Assembly: GCA_964440115.1 (NCBI GenBank)
Contig: CAYTPV010000006.1
Location: forward strand, 124,001-188,000
DNA from: JAEWWD01 sp964440115
GTDB lineage: Bacteria; Bacillota; Clostridia; Christensenellales; CAG-138
DNA: 64,000 nucleotides
Direction of reading: 5' to 3'
Part shown: in pieces, positions 42,861 to 52,738 of the stretch
How positions within the stretch are numbered: position 1 is the stretch's first letter
Layout: the number at the start of each line of letters is the position of its first letter
Made by a program: the position numbers and the translations under genes
The notes under the pieces: model-generated
Database searches by the model: none
Told to the model about the DNA's origin: nothing
What the model saw: the letters and a program-made list of their open reading frames with translations, nothing else

Positions 42861-44111
42861 TCAGTCTACAATTTCTGCTCCGTAGCGCGCGGCTGCCTTA
42901 TGAACCCTGTAAGCGTCGCTGTGTGCATATACGGCGGCAATGCCGGGGTAAACGAACAGCGCAGCATGTGCCTGCTCAGCGTTGTGTACATGAAAGGCAA
43001 TGGGGATATTACTGATCTCAGGCAACAGGGAAATGAGTATATCGCGTATGGCGTCAGCTTGTAAATCCGCGAGGTCGAGATGAAGCGCTTTCGTATCCTT
43101 ACTTAATGCTGATACTCGGTCGATTGCCTGACTAGTGGAAAGCCCGGATAGAGTCAACAACTCAAAGGGTTCCAATTGGTTAAGCGGCAGCCGGACGCAA
43201 GAGGAACAGATCGCCTCGGCATCGGAAGTGGCCTGACGGGCGTGCCCGTGGAAACCATTGAGCAGATTACGAATCGCTTTGATATGTGCGGGCGTAGTCC
43301 CGCAGCAGCCGCCAATAGCGGCTGCGCCGCTGTGGAGATAGGGCTGCATGGCGGTCGCCATATCGTCCGGGGATAATGAATAGGAGCCATCGACAGGAAT
43401 CCCTGCGTTGGGCATGGCGAAAGCGGGCAGCGGACTTGCACCCGCAAGCCGTGAATATCCCAAAAACAATTCCTCAGGACCCAATCCGCAGTTTACCCCG
43501 CAAAGCGCGGCCCCCAATTTTGCGCAGCAAAGCCCTAGCACCTCAGGCGGATTGCCGGCATAAGTATTATCATCCGGCTCCAGTGTAAAGCTACAGAACA
43601 CGGGCAGCTGACAAGCAGCGCGGGCAGCGAGCAGCGCAAGGCGGGCTTCGCTTAAATCGCTCATGGTTTCAATCAGGAGAATGTCGGCGCCTGCAGCTGC
43701 TGCGATGGTGCATTGCTGGAAAAAGGAATCATATATCTGCTGCGGCATACAGGGTGCGTTTTGAATACGCTCTCCTGTAGGACCGATGGACGCGGCTACA
43801 TAAACTGTCCGGCCTAGACCGGCAGCAGCTTCACGGCACAGCGATACGCCGCTTTGTATGAGTTCCTCCATGCGATCCTGCAAACCGAATACGGAAAGAC
43901 GCAGGGTGCTTGCGCCGAACGTATTAGCCGTTATGATATCCGCGCCAGCGTCAAGGTAGGCCGTATGGATATCCAATACATCCATTGGATGGGTGGCGTT
44001 GAGCAGTTCTGGGCATTCTTCTTTGTGCAGAATGCCGGACTGTGCAAGCATGGTGCTGATTGCGCCGTCCAGCAGGAGTATATGATTTTGCATAATCGGG
44101 AGAATTGACAT
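42861..44111 (-). CDS. Homocysteine S-methyltransferase family protein with extra C-terminal domain
   Basis: 416 residues. Residues 1-290 form the MetH/BHMT-type barrel: LLDGAISTML, TANTFGAS, and zinc cysteines C208 (GVNCGLGP) and C269/C270 (GGCCGTTPAHI). It transfers a methyl group to homocysteine. The folate, cobalamin and activation domains of MetH are absent. The last ~125 residues (FELLTLSGLSTSQAIDRVSAL ... VYAHSDAYRVHKAAARYGAEIVD) are not part of that fold and are not recognised. AAGGAGG precedes ATG 44111. A methyl donor protein is not encoded nearby. Confidence 0.85.
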   Translation of the reverse strand: MSILPIMQNHILLLDGAISTMLAQSGILHKEECPELLNATHPMDVLDIHTAYLDAGADIITANTFGASTLRLSVFGLQDRMEELIQSGVSLCREAAAGLGRTVYVAASIGPTGERIQNAPCMPQQIYDSFFQQCTIAAAAGADILLIETMSDLSEARLALLAARAACQLPVFCSFTLEPDDNTYAGNPPEVLGLCCAKLGAALCGVNCGLGPEELFLGYSRLAGASPLPAFAMPNAGIPVDGSYSLSPDDMATAMQPYLHSGAAAIGGCCGTTPAHIKAIRNLLNGFHGHARQATSDAEAICSSCVRLPLNQLEPFELLTLSGLSTSQAIDRVSALSKDTKALHLDLADLQADAIRDILISLLPEISNIPIAFHVHNAEQAHAALFVYPGIAAVYAHSDAYRVHKAAARYGAEIVD

Positions 44112-44224
44112 GAGGGCGCCTCCTTCTGCGTTGCCTGCGTAAACCGGCTATATGGGCTGAGTAATGGTGCAAAACGGAATTTTCCCTCTGATTACCTTTT
44201 CATTGTACCATTCCTTGTTTTGGG

Positions 44225-44253
44225 TTGCAATCTGAACGGGTATATGCTACTAT
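44225..44253 (+). promoter_or_regulatory. Sigma-A promoter of tig
   Basis: TTGCAA, 17-base spacer, TACTAT. Confidence 0.65.
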
Positions 44254-44317
44254 AGTTCGGATACTGGATAGGTATGCGGATTAGGCCGCAGGTAAATATA
44301 CAACATGGAGGACTAGG

Positions 44318-45643
44318 ATGGCAACCGTGGAGAAACTCGAGAACAGCAAAGTGAAGTTTACTGTTGAAATCGGCAAAGAAGCTTTCAGCGAGGCGCTGCA
44401 GCAGGCATATATCAAGACAAAATCAAAGTACAATATCCCCGGTTTCCGCAAGGGTAAGGCGCCGCGCAAGGTTATCGAGAGCATGTATGGCGAGGGCGTC
44501 TTTTTTGAGGACGCGTTTGAGCTTGTTTATGGAGATGCTTACGATAAAGCAGTTGAAGATCTGAAAATTGAGCCCGTTGACCGTCCGGATGTTTCCATTG
44601 AAAGCATCGGTCTTGAGAATGGTATCGTGTTTACGGCAGAAGTTGCTGTGAAGCCGGAAGTTTCACTTGGGGCTTATAAGGGTATAGAAGTAGTGAGCAG
44701 GGCGTATACTGTGGAAGATGCGCAGATCGATGCTATCATCGATCAGGAGCGCGAGAAGGTCGCCCGCTTTGTTGAGATGGAACGTCCCGTAGAGCAGGGC
44801 GACCGCGTGCTGTTGGATTATTCCGGCAGTGTGGACGACGTGAAGTTCGATGGCGGTACAGCTGAGGATCAGACGCTGGATATCGGTTCAGGGAGGTTCA
44901 TACCTGGCTTTGAGGAACAGCTTGTAGGCATGAACAAGGGTGAGGAAAAGAACATTACCGTTACCTTCCCCGAAGATTACCATGCTGAAGAGCTCAAAGG
45001 CAAAGCCGCCGTATTTGAAGTAACCATCAAAGGCATTCAGAAGAAGGAACTGCCGGAACTGGATGACGAATTTGCCAAGGATATCTCCGAATTTGATACG
45101 CTCGCCGAGCTTCGCGCGGACAAGCGAACCGCACTTGAAAAGCGCAACAGCGAGCGCGCCAAAGCCGAGATGGAGGATGAGGCAGTCCGCAAGGCGACTG
45201 AAAACGCAAAGTTTGAAGTGCCCAACGCTATGATCGAGCGGCAGATGGATTACATGCTGCAGGATCTTGCCTACAGACTTTCCATGTCCGGGCTAAAGCT
45301 GGATGATTACTGCAAATACATGGGTATGGATGTCAGAACGCTGCGCGATGGGTATCGTGCCGAGGCCGATCAGCGCGTGCGCACTCAGCTCGTGCTCGAA
45401 GCTGTTGCCAAAGCGGAAAACATTGAGGTTACCGAAGAGGAACTGGAACAGGAGCTTGCCGATTATGTCAGCCGTGCCGGCTCGACGCTCGAAGAGTTCA
45501 AGGCCACCCTCAAAGAGGATGACTACGATTATTTCCGCGAACGCATACAGGTTCGTAAAACGATAGATGTGATCATGGCCAATGCCGTGTTTACAGAAAA
45601 GCCTGCGGAGGATGGGGAGAAATCCGAGCAGGCGGGTTCCTAA
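44318..45643 (+). CDS. tig: Trigger factor
   Basis: Ribosome-bound chaperone and prolyl isomerase, 441 residues. The ribosome-binding signature NIPGFRKGKAPRKVIE is at about 38-54. The FKBP domain follows (VEQGDRVLLDYSGSVD ... FIPGFEEQLVGMNKGEEKNITVTFPEDY), then the helical C-terminal domain. GGAGGACTAGG precedes ATG 44318. Followed by clpP and clpX as in many bacteria. Confidence 0.97.
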   Translation: MATVEKLENSKVKFTVEIGKEAFSEALQQAYIKTKSKYNIPGFRKGKAPRKVIESMYGEGVFFEDAFELVYGDAYDKAVEDLKIEPVDRPDVSIESIGLENGIVFTAEVAVKPEVSLGAYKGIEVVSRAYTVEDAQIDAIIDQEREKVARFVEMERPVEQGDRVLLDYSGSVDDVKFDGGTAEDQTLDIGSGRFIPGFEEQLVGMNKGEEKNITVTFPEDYHAEELKGKAAVFEVTIKGIQKKELPELDDEFAKDISEFDTLAELRADKRTALEKRNSERAKAEMEDEAVRKATENAKFEVPNAMIERQMDYMLQDLAYRLSMSGLKLDDYCKYMGMDVRTLRDGYRAEADQRVRTQLVLEAVAKAENIEVTEEELEQELADYVSRAGSTLEEFKATLKEDDYDYFRERIQVRKTIDVIMANAVFTEKPAEDGEKSEQAGS

Positions 45644-45718
45644 AAAAGTTTTAGCAGTTGCCTGAGTTGGGGGCGCGCTAATCGGCGAAGGACCTGCAAC
45701 AAAAGGAGGAACAAACTT

Positions 45719-46303
45719 ATGAGTTTAATACCGATGGTCGTAGAGCAAACCAATCGTGGTGAGCGTTCTTACGATATTTATTCCCGTCTTCTGAAGGACA
45801 GAATCATATTCCTGGGCGGCGAAGTGACGGATGAGGAAGCAAACCTCATCGTAGCGCAGCTTCTGTTTTTAGAGGCCGAAGATCCCGATAAGGATATCAG
45901 CCTGTATATCAACAGCCCGGGCGGTTCTGTCACAGCAGGTATGGCCATTTACGATACGATGCAGCACATCAAATGTGATGTGTCCACAATTTGTATCGGT
46001 ATGGCAGCGTCCATGGGCGCGTTCCTGCTTGCGGCGGGTGCGAAAGGCAAACGCAGAGCATTGCCCAACGCCGAAATCATGATCCATCAGCCCAGCGGCG
46101 GCGTGCGCGGCCAAACCACGGATATCCAAATTCAGGCCGAGCGCATGATCGCCATTAAGAAACAACTGAACAAAATCCTGGCCGAACGTACCGGCCAGCC
46201 TATTGAGCGGGTGGAGATCGACACCGAGCGGGATAACTTTATGACCGCCGAACAAGCGCAGAAGTACGGCCTGATCGATCAGATTTTCCCCCCGAGAAGG
46301 TAA
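45719..46303 (+). CDS. clpP: ATP-dependent Clp protease proteolytic subunit
   Basis: 194 residues. Catalytic triad S98 (GMAASMGAF), H123 (MIHQPSGG) and D172 (DTERDNFM). SLYINSPGGSVTAGMAIYDTMQ is typical. Forms the tetradecameric chamber used with ClpX, encoded 8 bases downstream. AAAGGAGG precedes ATG 45719. Confidence 0.98.
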   Translation: MSLIPMVVEQTNRGERSYDIYSRLLKDRIIFLGGEVTDEEANLIVAQLLFLEAEDPDKDISLYINSPGGSVTAGMAIYDTMQHIKCDVSTICIGMAASMGAFLLAAGAKGKRRALPNAEIMIHQPSGGVRGQTTDIQIQAERMIAIKKQLNKILAERTGQPIERVEIDTERDNFMTAEQAQKYGLIDQIFPPRR

Positions 46304-46311
46304 GGTGAACT

Positions 46312-47571
<1,260 letters not shown>

Positions 47572-47585
47572 CATTAAGAACTAAC

Positions 47586-47614
47586 AAAAGCGCCGGAGCA
47601 TTCCGGCGCTTTTG
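47586..47614 (+). terminator. Terminator after clpX (left copy)
   Basis: AAAAGCGCCGGA, loop GCAT, TCCGGCGCTTTT. Its stem is identical to that of the hairpin at 47900-47927; the two flank repeat copy A. Confidence 0.9.
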
Positions 47615-47625
47615 GCTGTCAAAAA

Positions 47626-47899
47626 CCTCTTAGTAGAAGTCGGCTGTAACATTTTTTAATATGAGGCTTTCAATATGTCATTTTGCAGGCGATTGGTTGT
47701 GCGGTGCAAAATGACACCTTCCCCGGAAATGCTTACATTTTCGGGATTTCATCAAGGAGCTATGCGTTTGGCCCTATGGGCACAAACGCGACCTTAGAGC
47801 GTAAGTTGAAGCGACAGTTTTACTGCGCTAGCAGAAAACCGAGCTACAACTTGCGCGGTGAGCTTCAAAAAAGTGGATGCTTCCACTTTTTCGACATGT
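47626..47899 (+). repeat. Structured dispersed repeat, copy A
   Basis: This 274-base element fills the 369-base gap between clpX and the SH3b gene. It aligns with the reverse complement of 60121-60318. Shared parts in order: CCTCT...AGAA, AGGCTTTCAATATGTCATT, hairpin 1 with 12-base arms TGTCATTTTGCA (47676-47687) and TGCAAAATGACA (47705-47716), AGCGTAAGTTGA, hairpin 2 (CTGC GCTA GCAG), and hairpin 3 with AAAAAGTGGA (47868-47877) and TCCACTTTTT (47882-47891). Copy A carries about 75 extra bases after hairpin 1. A 72-codon open frame inside (47683-47901) is judged non-coding because it spans the inverted repeats. Confidence 0.75.
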
Positions 47900-47930
47900 A
47901 AAAGCGCCGGAGTGATCCGGCGCTTTTGTG
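47900..47930. terminator. Second copy of the clpX terminator, right of repeat A
   Basis: AAAAGCGCCGGA, loop GTGA, TCCGGCGCTTTT. The perfect palindromic stem works in both directions and also lies just past the stop of the minus-strand SH3b gene. Confidence 0.85.
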
Positions 47931-47940
47931 TATTATGCTG

Positions 47941-48867
47941 TTATTTCACGGTTATCGTCACATTGGTGGTCAGCGTGCGAACGGGGGACTCGAGGTTGGG
48001 CGAATACTGCATTTCCGCTTTGATCTGGTAGGTACCGGCGGGAAGGCGCAGTTCGGGGTCAGCATAGTAATCATCCGCGAAGTCCTTATCAGCATCGGGG
48101 CTTACGCAGCCGGCCTTAACAAACTTATACGTTAAAGGCTTATCCTTTTTGACGGTGGTCTTCATGAGCTCCAAAGTTGTTGCGTATTCGCCGTTGAAGT
48201 TGCCGCCGGTAATGGGGAAGTACACAAGCTGCTGCGTGCCGTATACGTCAATGCTGCTGCGGCTGCTGATGTTCTTAAGGATAGCGCGGCACTTGATAGG
48301 CTCGTTCGCCTTATATGTGCCCTTATCCAATATCAGTTCCAGCTTCAGACTGCCGTTTTCGGCGCTGGCTTTCACTTCTTTGCTAACCGTGCCGGTTGAT
48401 TTTTCTACAAGGTATTTGCTGAAGACATAAGCCAAGGTTCCCTTGTAAGATACGACAGACCAGCTGCCGGATTTTCCAATGTACTGCACCGACTGCCCTT
48501 GCTTTAAATAGCCGATAGCGGGGTATTTCGCGCTGTTGGGGCCAGTGCGTACATTGACGGCGGTTGTGGCCGCCCGATACATAACAGGCACTGTGGTCAG
48601 GTATGTGCTGTACACATAAGCGTTCTTGCCGTTATAAAGTATTTTTGACCAGCTGCCGGATTTTCCGACGTATTGAACAACCTCCCCTTTTTTGAGCGCG
48701 CCGATTGCCTGATATTTGGCGCTGCTGGGGCCTGTGCGTACATTGACGGCGGTGTTTGCGATCCGGTATTGCACTGGTGCAGGATCAGAACTTGCCGCGA
48801 GTGCCGGCATAGCGCATAAAAACAGCATAGTCAGTGCTAAAACGGCTGCAATCAGTTTCTTTTTCAT
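47941..48867 (-). CDS. Secreted protein with two SH3b domains and a BsuPI-like C-terminal domain
   Basis: 308 residues. Signal peptide about 1-25 (ending MPALAA). Two bacterial SH3 domains (about 35-88 and 100-152), each with AVNVRTGP and GKSGSWS, probably bind cell wall. The C-terminal domain (about 170-308; LELILDKGTYKANEPIKCRAILKN ... LPAGTYQIKAEM) resembles BsuPI-type proteinase-inhibitor-like beta domains. No catalytic domain is visible. ATG 48867 is chosen for ACAGGAGGG; the open frame upstream (to 49101) overlaps rsmD and is ignored. Confidence 0.82.
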   Translation of the reverse strand: MKKKLIAAVLALTMLFLCAMPALAASSDPAPVQYRIANTAVNVRTGPSSAKYQAIGALKKGEVVQYVGKSGSWSKILYNGKNAYVYSTYLTTVPVMYRAATTAVNVRTGPNSAKYPAIGYLKQGQSVQYIGKSGSWSVVSYKGTLAYVFSKYLVEKSTGTVSKEVKASAENGSLKLELILDKGTYKANEPIKCRAILKNISSRSSIDVYGTQQLVYFPITGGNFNGEYATTLELMKTTVKKDKPLTYKFVKAGCVSPDADKDFADDYYADPELRLPAGTYQIKAEMQYSPNLESPVRTLTTNVTITVK

Positions 48868-48925
48868 GTGAAATCCCTCCTGTATGTGTCTACACTCAAA
48901 ACGTATCTGTTTCTGATAAAGTTGC

Positions 48926-48942
48926 AAGGTATATATTACCTT
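48926..48942. promoter_or_regulatory. Palindrome upstream of the SH3b gene
   Basis: AAGGTA-TATAT-TACCTT, a perfect 6-bp inverted repeat about 60 bases upstream of the SH3b start. It contains a TAATAT that could be a -10 box on the minus strand; operator function is a guess. Confidence 0.3.
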
Positions 48943-49031
48943 TTGTGTACCGGAAGTCATTGACTGACACGATATCTTAGTCCCCGAAGCCGTGAAGCTG
49001 CGAGGGTGGCTGCTCAGATAATGTTTTAAGT

Positions 49032-49059
49032 TTGCATGGAGGTCGATTTGTGATACAAT
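49032..49059 (+). promoter_or_regulatory. Sigma-A promoter of rsmD-coaD
   Basis: TTGCAT, 16-base spacer, TACAAT. Confidence 0.55.
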
Positions 49060-49095
49060 GATAGGCGAAAAATTGGTATTCATCGGAGGACGCAG

Positions 49096-49662
49096 GTGCA
49101 CATTATCGCCGGTACGGCGCGCGGGAGACAGATTTTGACCCCACAGGGACGAAATACCCGGCCTACACTCGGGCGCGTAAAAGAATCGCTGTTTGGCATT
49201 CTGCAGTTTTCGCTGGAAGGCGCACGTGTACTGGATTTATTTGCAGGCTCCGGAAGTCTTGGATTGGAAGCGCTGTCCAGAGGAGCGGCATTCGCGGTAT
49301 TCAACGATGCGGATCGCGGCTGCTGCGACTTAATCCGCCGCAATCTCGACTCTCTTGGGTTTACCGGGCGAGCAGCACTCATGCAGTTTGACGCTATGAC
49401 GGCCATTGGACGCCTTTCGGGCGGACAGGCATTTGATATCGTATTTCTTGACCCGCCCTATAAAATGGGCGCGCAGCAGGCGCTTATTGCTCTGTTTCGT
49501 GAAGGACTTATTGCGCCGGGAGGCAGGGTGGTTGTGGAGCATGCGTGGGAGGATGCTCCGCATGCTGAAGTGTCGATCGAACGTGTCGATACGCGGAAAT
49601 ACGGGGATACAGGAATTAGCTTCTTTATTGGGAAAACGGGAAAGGAAGGTTCCTTAGGTTGA
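49096..49662 (+). CDS. rsmD: 16S rRNA (guanine(966)-N(2))-methyltransferase RsmD
   Basis: 188 residues. IIAGTARGRQILTP and TRPTLGRVKESLF start the family; the SAM loop is VLDLFAGSGSLGLEALSRGA and the catalytic motif is FLDPPY. GTG 49096 follows CGGAGGA. Overlaps coaD by four bases, a common Firmicute pair. Confidence 0.95.
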   Translation: MHIIAGTARGRQILTPQGRNTRPTLGRVKESLFGILQFSLEGARVLDLFAGSGSLGLEALSRGAAFAVFNDADRGCCDLIRRNLDSLGFTGRAALMQFDAMTAIGRLSGGQAFDIVFLDPPYKMGAQQALIALFREGLIAPGGRVVVEHAWEDAPHAEVSIERVDTRKYGDTGISFFIGKTGKEGSLG

Positions 49663-50147
49663 ATATCGGCGTTTACCCCGGCAGTTTTGATCCGCTGACA
49701 GCGGGACACATGGATATACTTCGCCGCGCGGCGGCGCTTATGGATCGCGTTGTGGTTGCGGTACTGGTCAATTCCGCAAAGAAGCCCTTTTTTACAGTTG
49801 AAGAACGAATTGCTTTTATTGCAGCCGCCGTGGAAGCGGAAGGAATACCCAATGTGGATACGGGGTCGTTCAACGGCCTGTTGGTGGAATATGCCGATCA
49901 GATAGGCGCCCGCCATATCATTCGCGGACTCAGAGCGGTCATGGATTTTGAATATGAGTTTCAGATTGGATCTATGAACAGGAGGCTGGCCCCGCATATC
50001 GATACCGTGTATTTTATGGCCGAACCCGAGCACTCTTATCTGAGCTCAAGTGTTGTCCGGGAGGTCTGTTCGTTAGGTGGCACGATAGAAGGGCTGGTCC
50101 CGGCGGTAAACTTAAGTATGATAACAGAAAGGTTGACAAAGCGATGA
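49659..50147 (+). CDS. coaD: Phosphopantetheine adenylyltransferase
   Basis: 162 residues; penultimate step of CoA synthesis. Nucleotidyl-transferase motif YPGSFDPLTAGHMDIL with H17, and the second signature YLSSSVVREV. TTG 49659 (TTGA overlap with the rsmD stop) behind AAAGGAAGG. Overlaps the following coiled-coil gene by four bases. Confidence 0.97.
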   Translation: MNIGVYPGSFDPLTAGHMDILRRAAALMDRVVVAVLVNSAKKPFFTVEERIAFIAAAVEAEGIPNVDTGSFNGLLVEYADQIGARHIIRGLRAVMDFEYEFQIGSMNRRLAPHIDTVYFMAEPEHSYLSSSVVREVCSLGGTIEGLVPAVNLSMITERLTKR

Positions 50148-50998
50148 GCACACAGAATCAGCAATCATTGCGGATATTTACGATTATTTCTCAGATTGAG
50201 CAAACACTCGAAAGCGCGCCTCGCCCCAAACTCGGCGGCGGCGGCCGCAGGGTAGTGGATGTGGATGAAATATTCGATCTTCTTGGCGACCTGAAAGTTA
50301 CGATCCCCGAGGATATCCGCCGCGCCAACAGTGTGCTGATCGAAGCCGATACGCTGCTGGAGCATGCCAACCAGGAAGCGGTAGAAGTTGTGGAGCAGGC
50401 GCAGCGGGAAGCCGAAGAGCTGCATAAGCAATCCGTTGCGGAAGCGCAGCAAATACGCATTGTAGCGGAGGAAGAATTCGAAGCGCGCGTAGCGGAAGAC
50501 AAGGTCATGATGGAAGTGCAGCGCAGAGCCGAGCTTCTGCAGCAGCATGCGGAGCGCAATGCGCAGGTGGTTTATAACGGCGCAAAACAGTACGCGGATG
50601 AACTGCTGCAGGATGTCCAGCGCTTCCTCATGAACTATCAGCAAATGGTAGCGCAAAATCGTGCTGAATTAAATGTAACGGTTTCTCAGCAGGCGCAAGG
50701 CAGCACGCCGGAACAGCCCGCCGCCGCGGTTTCAGCACCGGTAGCTGCAGCAACGGCTTCTGCAAAAGCAGCGCAGCCTGCTCAGCCGGTTATCCCCAGA
50801 AAACCTCAGCCTGTTGACCTTGAAGAAGATGACGAAGAGGAAGAAGAACCTCGCCGTGGACTCTTTGGATGGTTCCGCAGACGTGATGAAGAGGTTTTTG
50901 AGGATGAGGACGAGGAAATTGAAGATGAAAAGCCCGCAAAAACCGGCAAACGCTTGAAGCGGCAGTCAGAAGATTTAGACGTGGATTTGGACGAATAA
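50144..50998 (+). CDS. Coiled-coil protein with acidic C-terminal tail, coaD-linked
   Basis: 284 residues. An N-terminal part (IFDLLGDLKVTIPEDIRRANSVL) leads into a long coiled coil (about 65-180) that resembles the b-subunit/DivIVA-like proteins often encoded after coaD in Clostridia. An A/P/Q linker follows, then a highly charged tail with poly-D/E runs around RRGLFGWFRRRDEE and a K/R-rich end. No signal peptide or membrane helix. A cell-division or scaffold role is a guess. Confidence 0.65.
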   Translation: MSTQNQQSLRIFTIISQIEQTLESAPRPKLGGGGRRVVDVDEIFDLLGDLKVTIPEDIRRANSVLIEADTLLEHANQEAVEVVEQAQREAEELHKQSVAEAQQIRIVAEEEFEARVAEDKVMMEVQRRAELLQQHAERNAQVVYNGAKQYADELLQDVQRFLMNYQQMVAQNRAELNVTVSQQAQGSTPEQPAAAVSAPVAAATASAKAAQPAQPVIPRKPQPVDLEEDDEEEEEPRRGLFGWFRRRDEEVFEDEDEEIEDEKPAKTGKRLKRQSEDLDVDLDE

Positions 50999-51006
50999 TG
51001 GTCATA

Positions 51007-51040
51007 AGCCGGTCGGATTACTTCCGACCGGCTATTTATT
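51007..51040 (+). terminator. Terminator after the rsmD-coaD operon
   Basis: AGCCGGTCGGA, loop TTACT, TCCGACCGGCT followed by ATTTATTT. Confidence 0.85.
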
Positions 51041-51056
51041 TACAATCGCAAGCGAA

Positions 51057-51091
51057 CAAAGAAAACTCCCCCGGCACAGCCGGGGGAGTTT
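51057..51091 (-). terminator. Terminator of the PLP-enzyme gene
   Basis: AAACTCCCCCGGC, 3-base loop, GCCGGGGGAGTTT, followed on the minus strand by TTCTTTG. Confidence 0.85.
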
Positions 51092-51109
51092 GGTGATTCT
51101 AATGGATGG

Positions 51110-52585
51110 TTACAGGCTGGCAAGAACGCCGGTTTCCGCATTGAACGCATCGATAAGCGCGTCAACATCTTTGGCCTGCTTGTGAATGCCGCCCCAGTAG
51201 TTGTCATAATCATACCACTGCGCATTGAGTTCATCCACGGTCTTGCCCTGCTGCTCAACCCAAGTATAGTACTTGAGGTTGTGCACGCGCTTGCGGGCTT
51301 CGTAGGTAAGCTCTTCCATGGTGTCCGTACGCACGCTGAGCATATGGCCATAGTAATCTGCAGCAGCCTTAACATCGCTGTATTCGCCGTTGCGTTCTGC
51401 GAGTTCCGCGATACGGGAGCCGTACATCTCGGCGGAGTCGGTTCCGACAGTGAAGAGAACGTCGTTCTCAGTCAGTTCGTAGTACTTTGCCATCTTGATG
51501 CAGCAGAGTACGTTCGCGATGCCGGAAATACCGAGCAGCGAGAGCTTCTCAATAAACGCGGCATCCAAACCAAGCTCGCTCATCAGGAACGCACGGCCGG
51601 TAGGATCGTTGAATAGGCGCAGGAGGTTCTGGCTGTCATCGTCGTCGATCGCGACCACCATGTCGGTGTTCTTGACGTTGTGCACCCAGGGGACGTGCTT
51701 GTCGCCGATTCCTTCAATGCGGTGGCCGCCGAAGCCGTTATTGAGCAGCGTGGGGCACTGCAGCGCTTCGCCGACGGCGAGTTTGGCGTTCGGGTACTTC
51801 TCCTTGATATAATCGCCGCTGGCCATCGTGCCGGCGGAGCCGGAGGTGAAGGCCATACCTGCCAGACGGTCATTTTCGCCCTTGAGTTTAAGGAACGCAT
51901 CTTCGATGGCCTTGCCGGTGACGGTGTAATGCCACAGATGGTTGCCCATTTCTTCAAATTGGTTGAATATCACGACATCTTCACGCGTGTTGCGCAGTTC
52001 CCATGTCTTGTCGAAAATCTCTTTGACATTGCTTTCGCAGCCGGGGGTTGCGATGACTTCGCCGGCGATGCGGGACAGCCACTCAAAACGTTCACGGCTC
52101 ATTTCCGCAGGCAGTATGGCGATAGAATCGCACGAAAGCAGCTTGGAGTTGTAAGCGCCGCCGCGGCAATAGTTGCCGGTGGAGGGCCAAACTGCCTTAT
52201 GATAGGTGGGATCAAACTGGCCGGTGACTAGGCGCGGAGCGAGGCATCCGAAAGAAGCGCCAACTTTGTGGCAGCCGGTGGGGAACCATTTGCCGGTCAG
52301 AACCACGATGCGGGCCTTCACGCCGCTCAGAGCGGAGGGGATTTCCAGCGTATTGACATCGCCATAGAGTCCGCCGCTCATCTTGGGTTCGTTGCGCCAA
52401 GAGATACGGAACAGGTTGAGCGGGCTGATATCCCAAAGACCAGTATGCTTAAGGCCTTCTTTGATTTTGTCAGGGATCAGCTTCGGATCGCGCATTTGTG
52501 CCAGTGTGGGGATAACAATTTTGTTTTCGCGCGCTCTCTGAATGGTACGCTGAAGGTTACTGCGATTCACGGTCAAGTCAATCAT
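51110..52585 (-). CDS. PLP-dependent enzyme of the tryptophan-synthase-beta/cysteine-synthase fold, orphan subgroup
   Basis: 491 residues. The PLP lysine is probably K107 in FPTGCHKVGASFG; AVWPSTGNYCRGGAYNSKLL is the substrate Asn loop and FTSGSAGTMASGDYIKEKYP the phosphate-binding region. It belongs to a ~450-500-residue group annotated only as 'pyridoxal-phosphate dependent enzyme', longer than cysteine synthase, with C-terminal helices (about 400-491). The substrate is unknown. ATG 52585 is chosen because GGAG lies about ten bases before it. It has its own promoter and terminator. Confidence 0.8.
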   Translation of the reverse strand: MIDLTVNRSNLQRTIQRARENKIVIPTLAQMRDPKLIPDKIKEGLKHTGLWDISPLNLFRISWRNEPKMSGGLYGDVNTLEIPSALSGVKARIVVLTGKWFPTGCHKVGASFGCLAPRLVTGQFDPTYHKAVWPSTGNYCRGGAYNSKLLSCDSIAILPAEMSRERFEWLSRIAGEVIATPGCESNVKEIFDKTWELRNTREDVVIFNQFEEMGNHLWHYTVTGKAIEDAFLKLKGENDRLAGMAFTSGSAGTMASGDYIKEKYPNAKLAVGEALQCPTLLNNGFGGHRIEGIGDKHVPWVHNVKNTDMVVAIDDDDSQNLLRLFNDPTGRAFLMSELGLDAAFIEKLSLLGISGIANVLCCIKMAKYYELTENDVLFTVGTDSAEMYGSRIAELAERNGEYSDVKAAADYYGHMLSVRTDTMEELTYEARKRVHNLKYYTWVEQQGKTVDELNAQWYDYDNYWGGIHKQAKDVDALIDAFNAETGVLASL

Positions 52586-52655
52586 GATGCTTTGCTCCAT
52601 TTCTATATACTGTAGTTGTAAAGGCACGCCATTGTGCCATGGTTTCCTTAATATG

Positions 52656-52684
52656 AGTGTAGCCCATTTGAACAGGTTTGTAAA
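52656..52684 (-). promoter_or_regulatory. Sigma-A promoter of the PLP-enzyme gene
   Basis: Minus strand TTTACA, 17-base spacer, TACACT. A small hairpin (GGCAC/GTGCC, 52623-52638) lies in the leader. Confidence 0.6.
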
Positions 52685-52738
52685 TGCTTCCCAAGCATTT
52701 TGCTAAAAATATTTATTTGTAACTAAAATATTTTCAGG

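Noticed and set aside
47683..47901. 72-codon open frame in the gap after clpX
   Set aside because: It is the structured repeat read in one frame; the frame crosses the hairpins, and the copy at 60121-60318 encodes only a broken counterpart.
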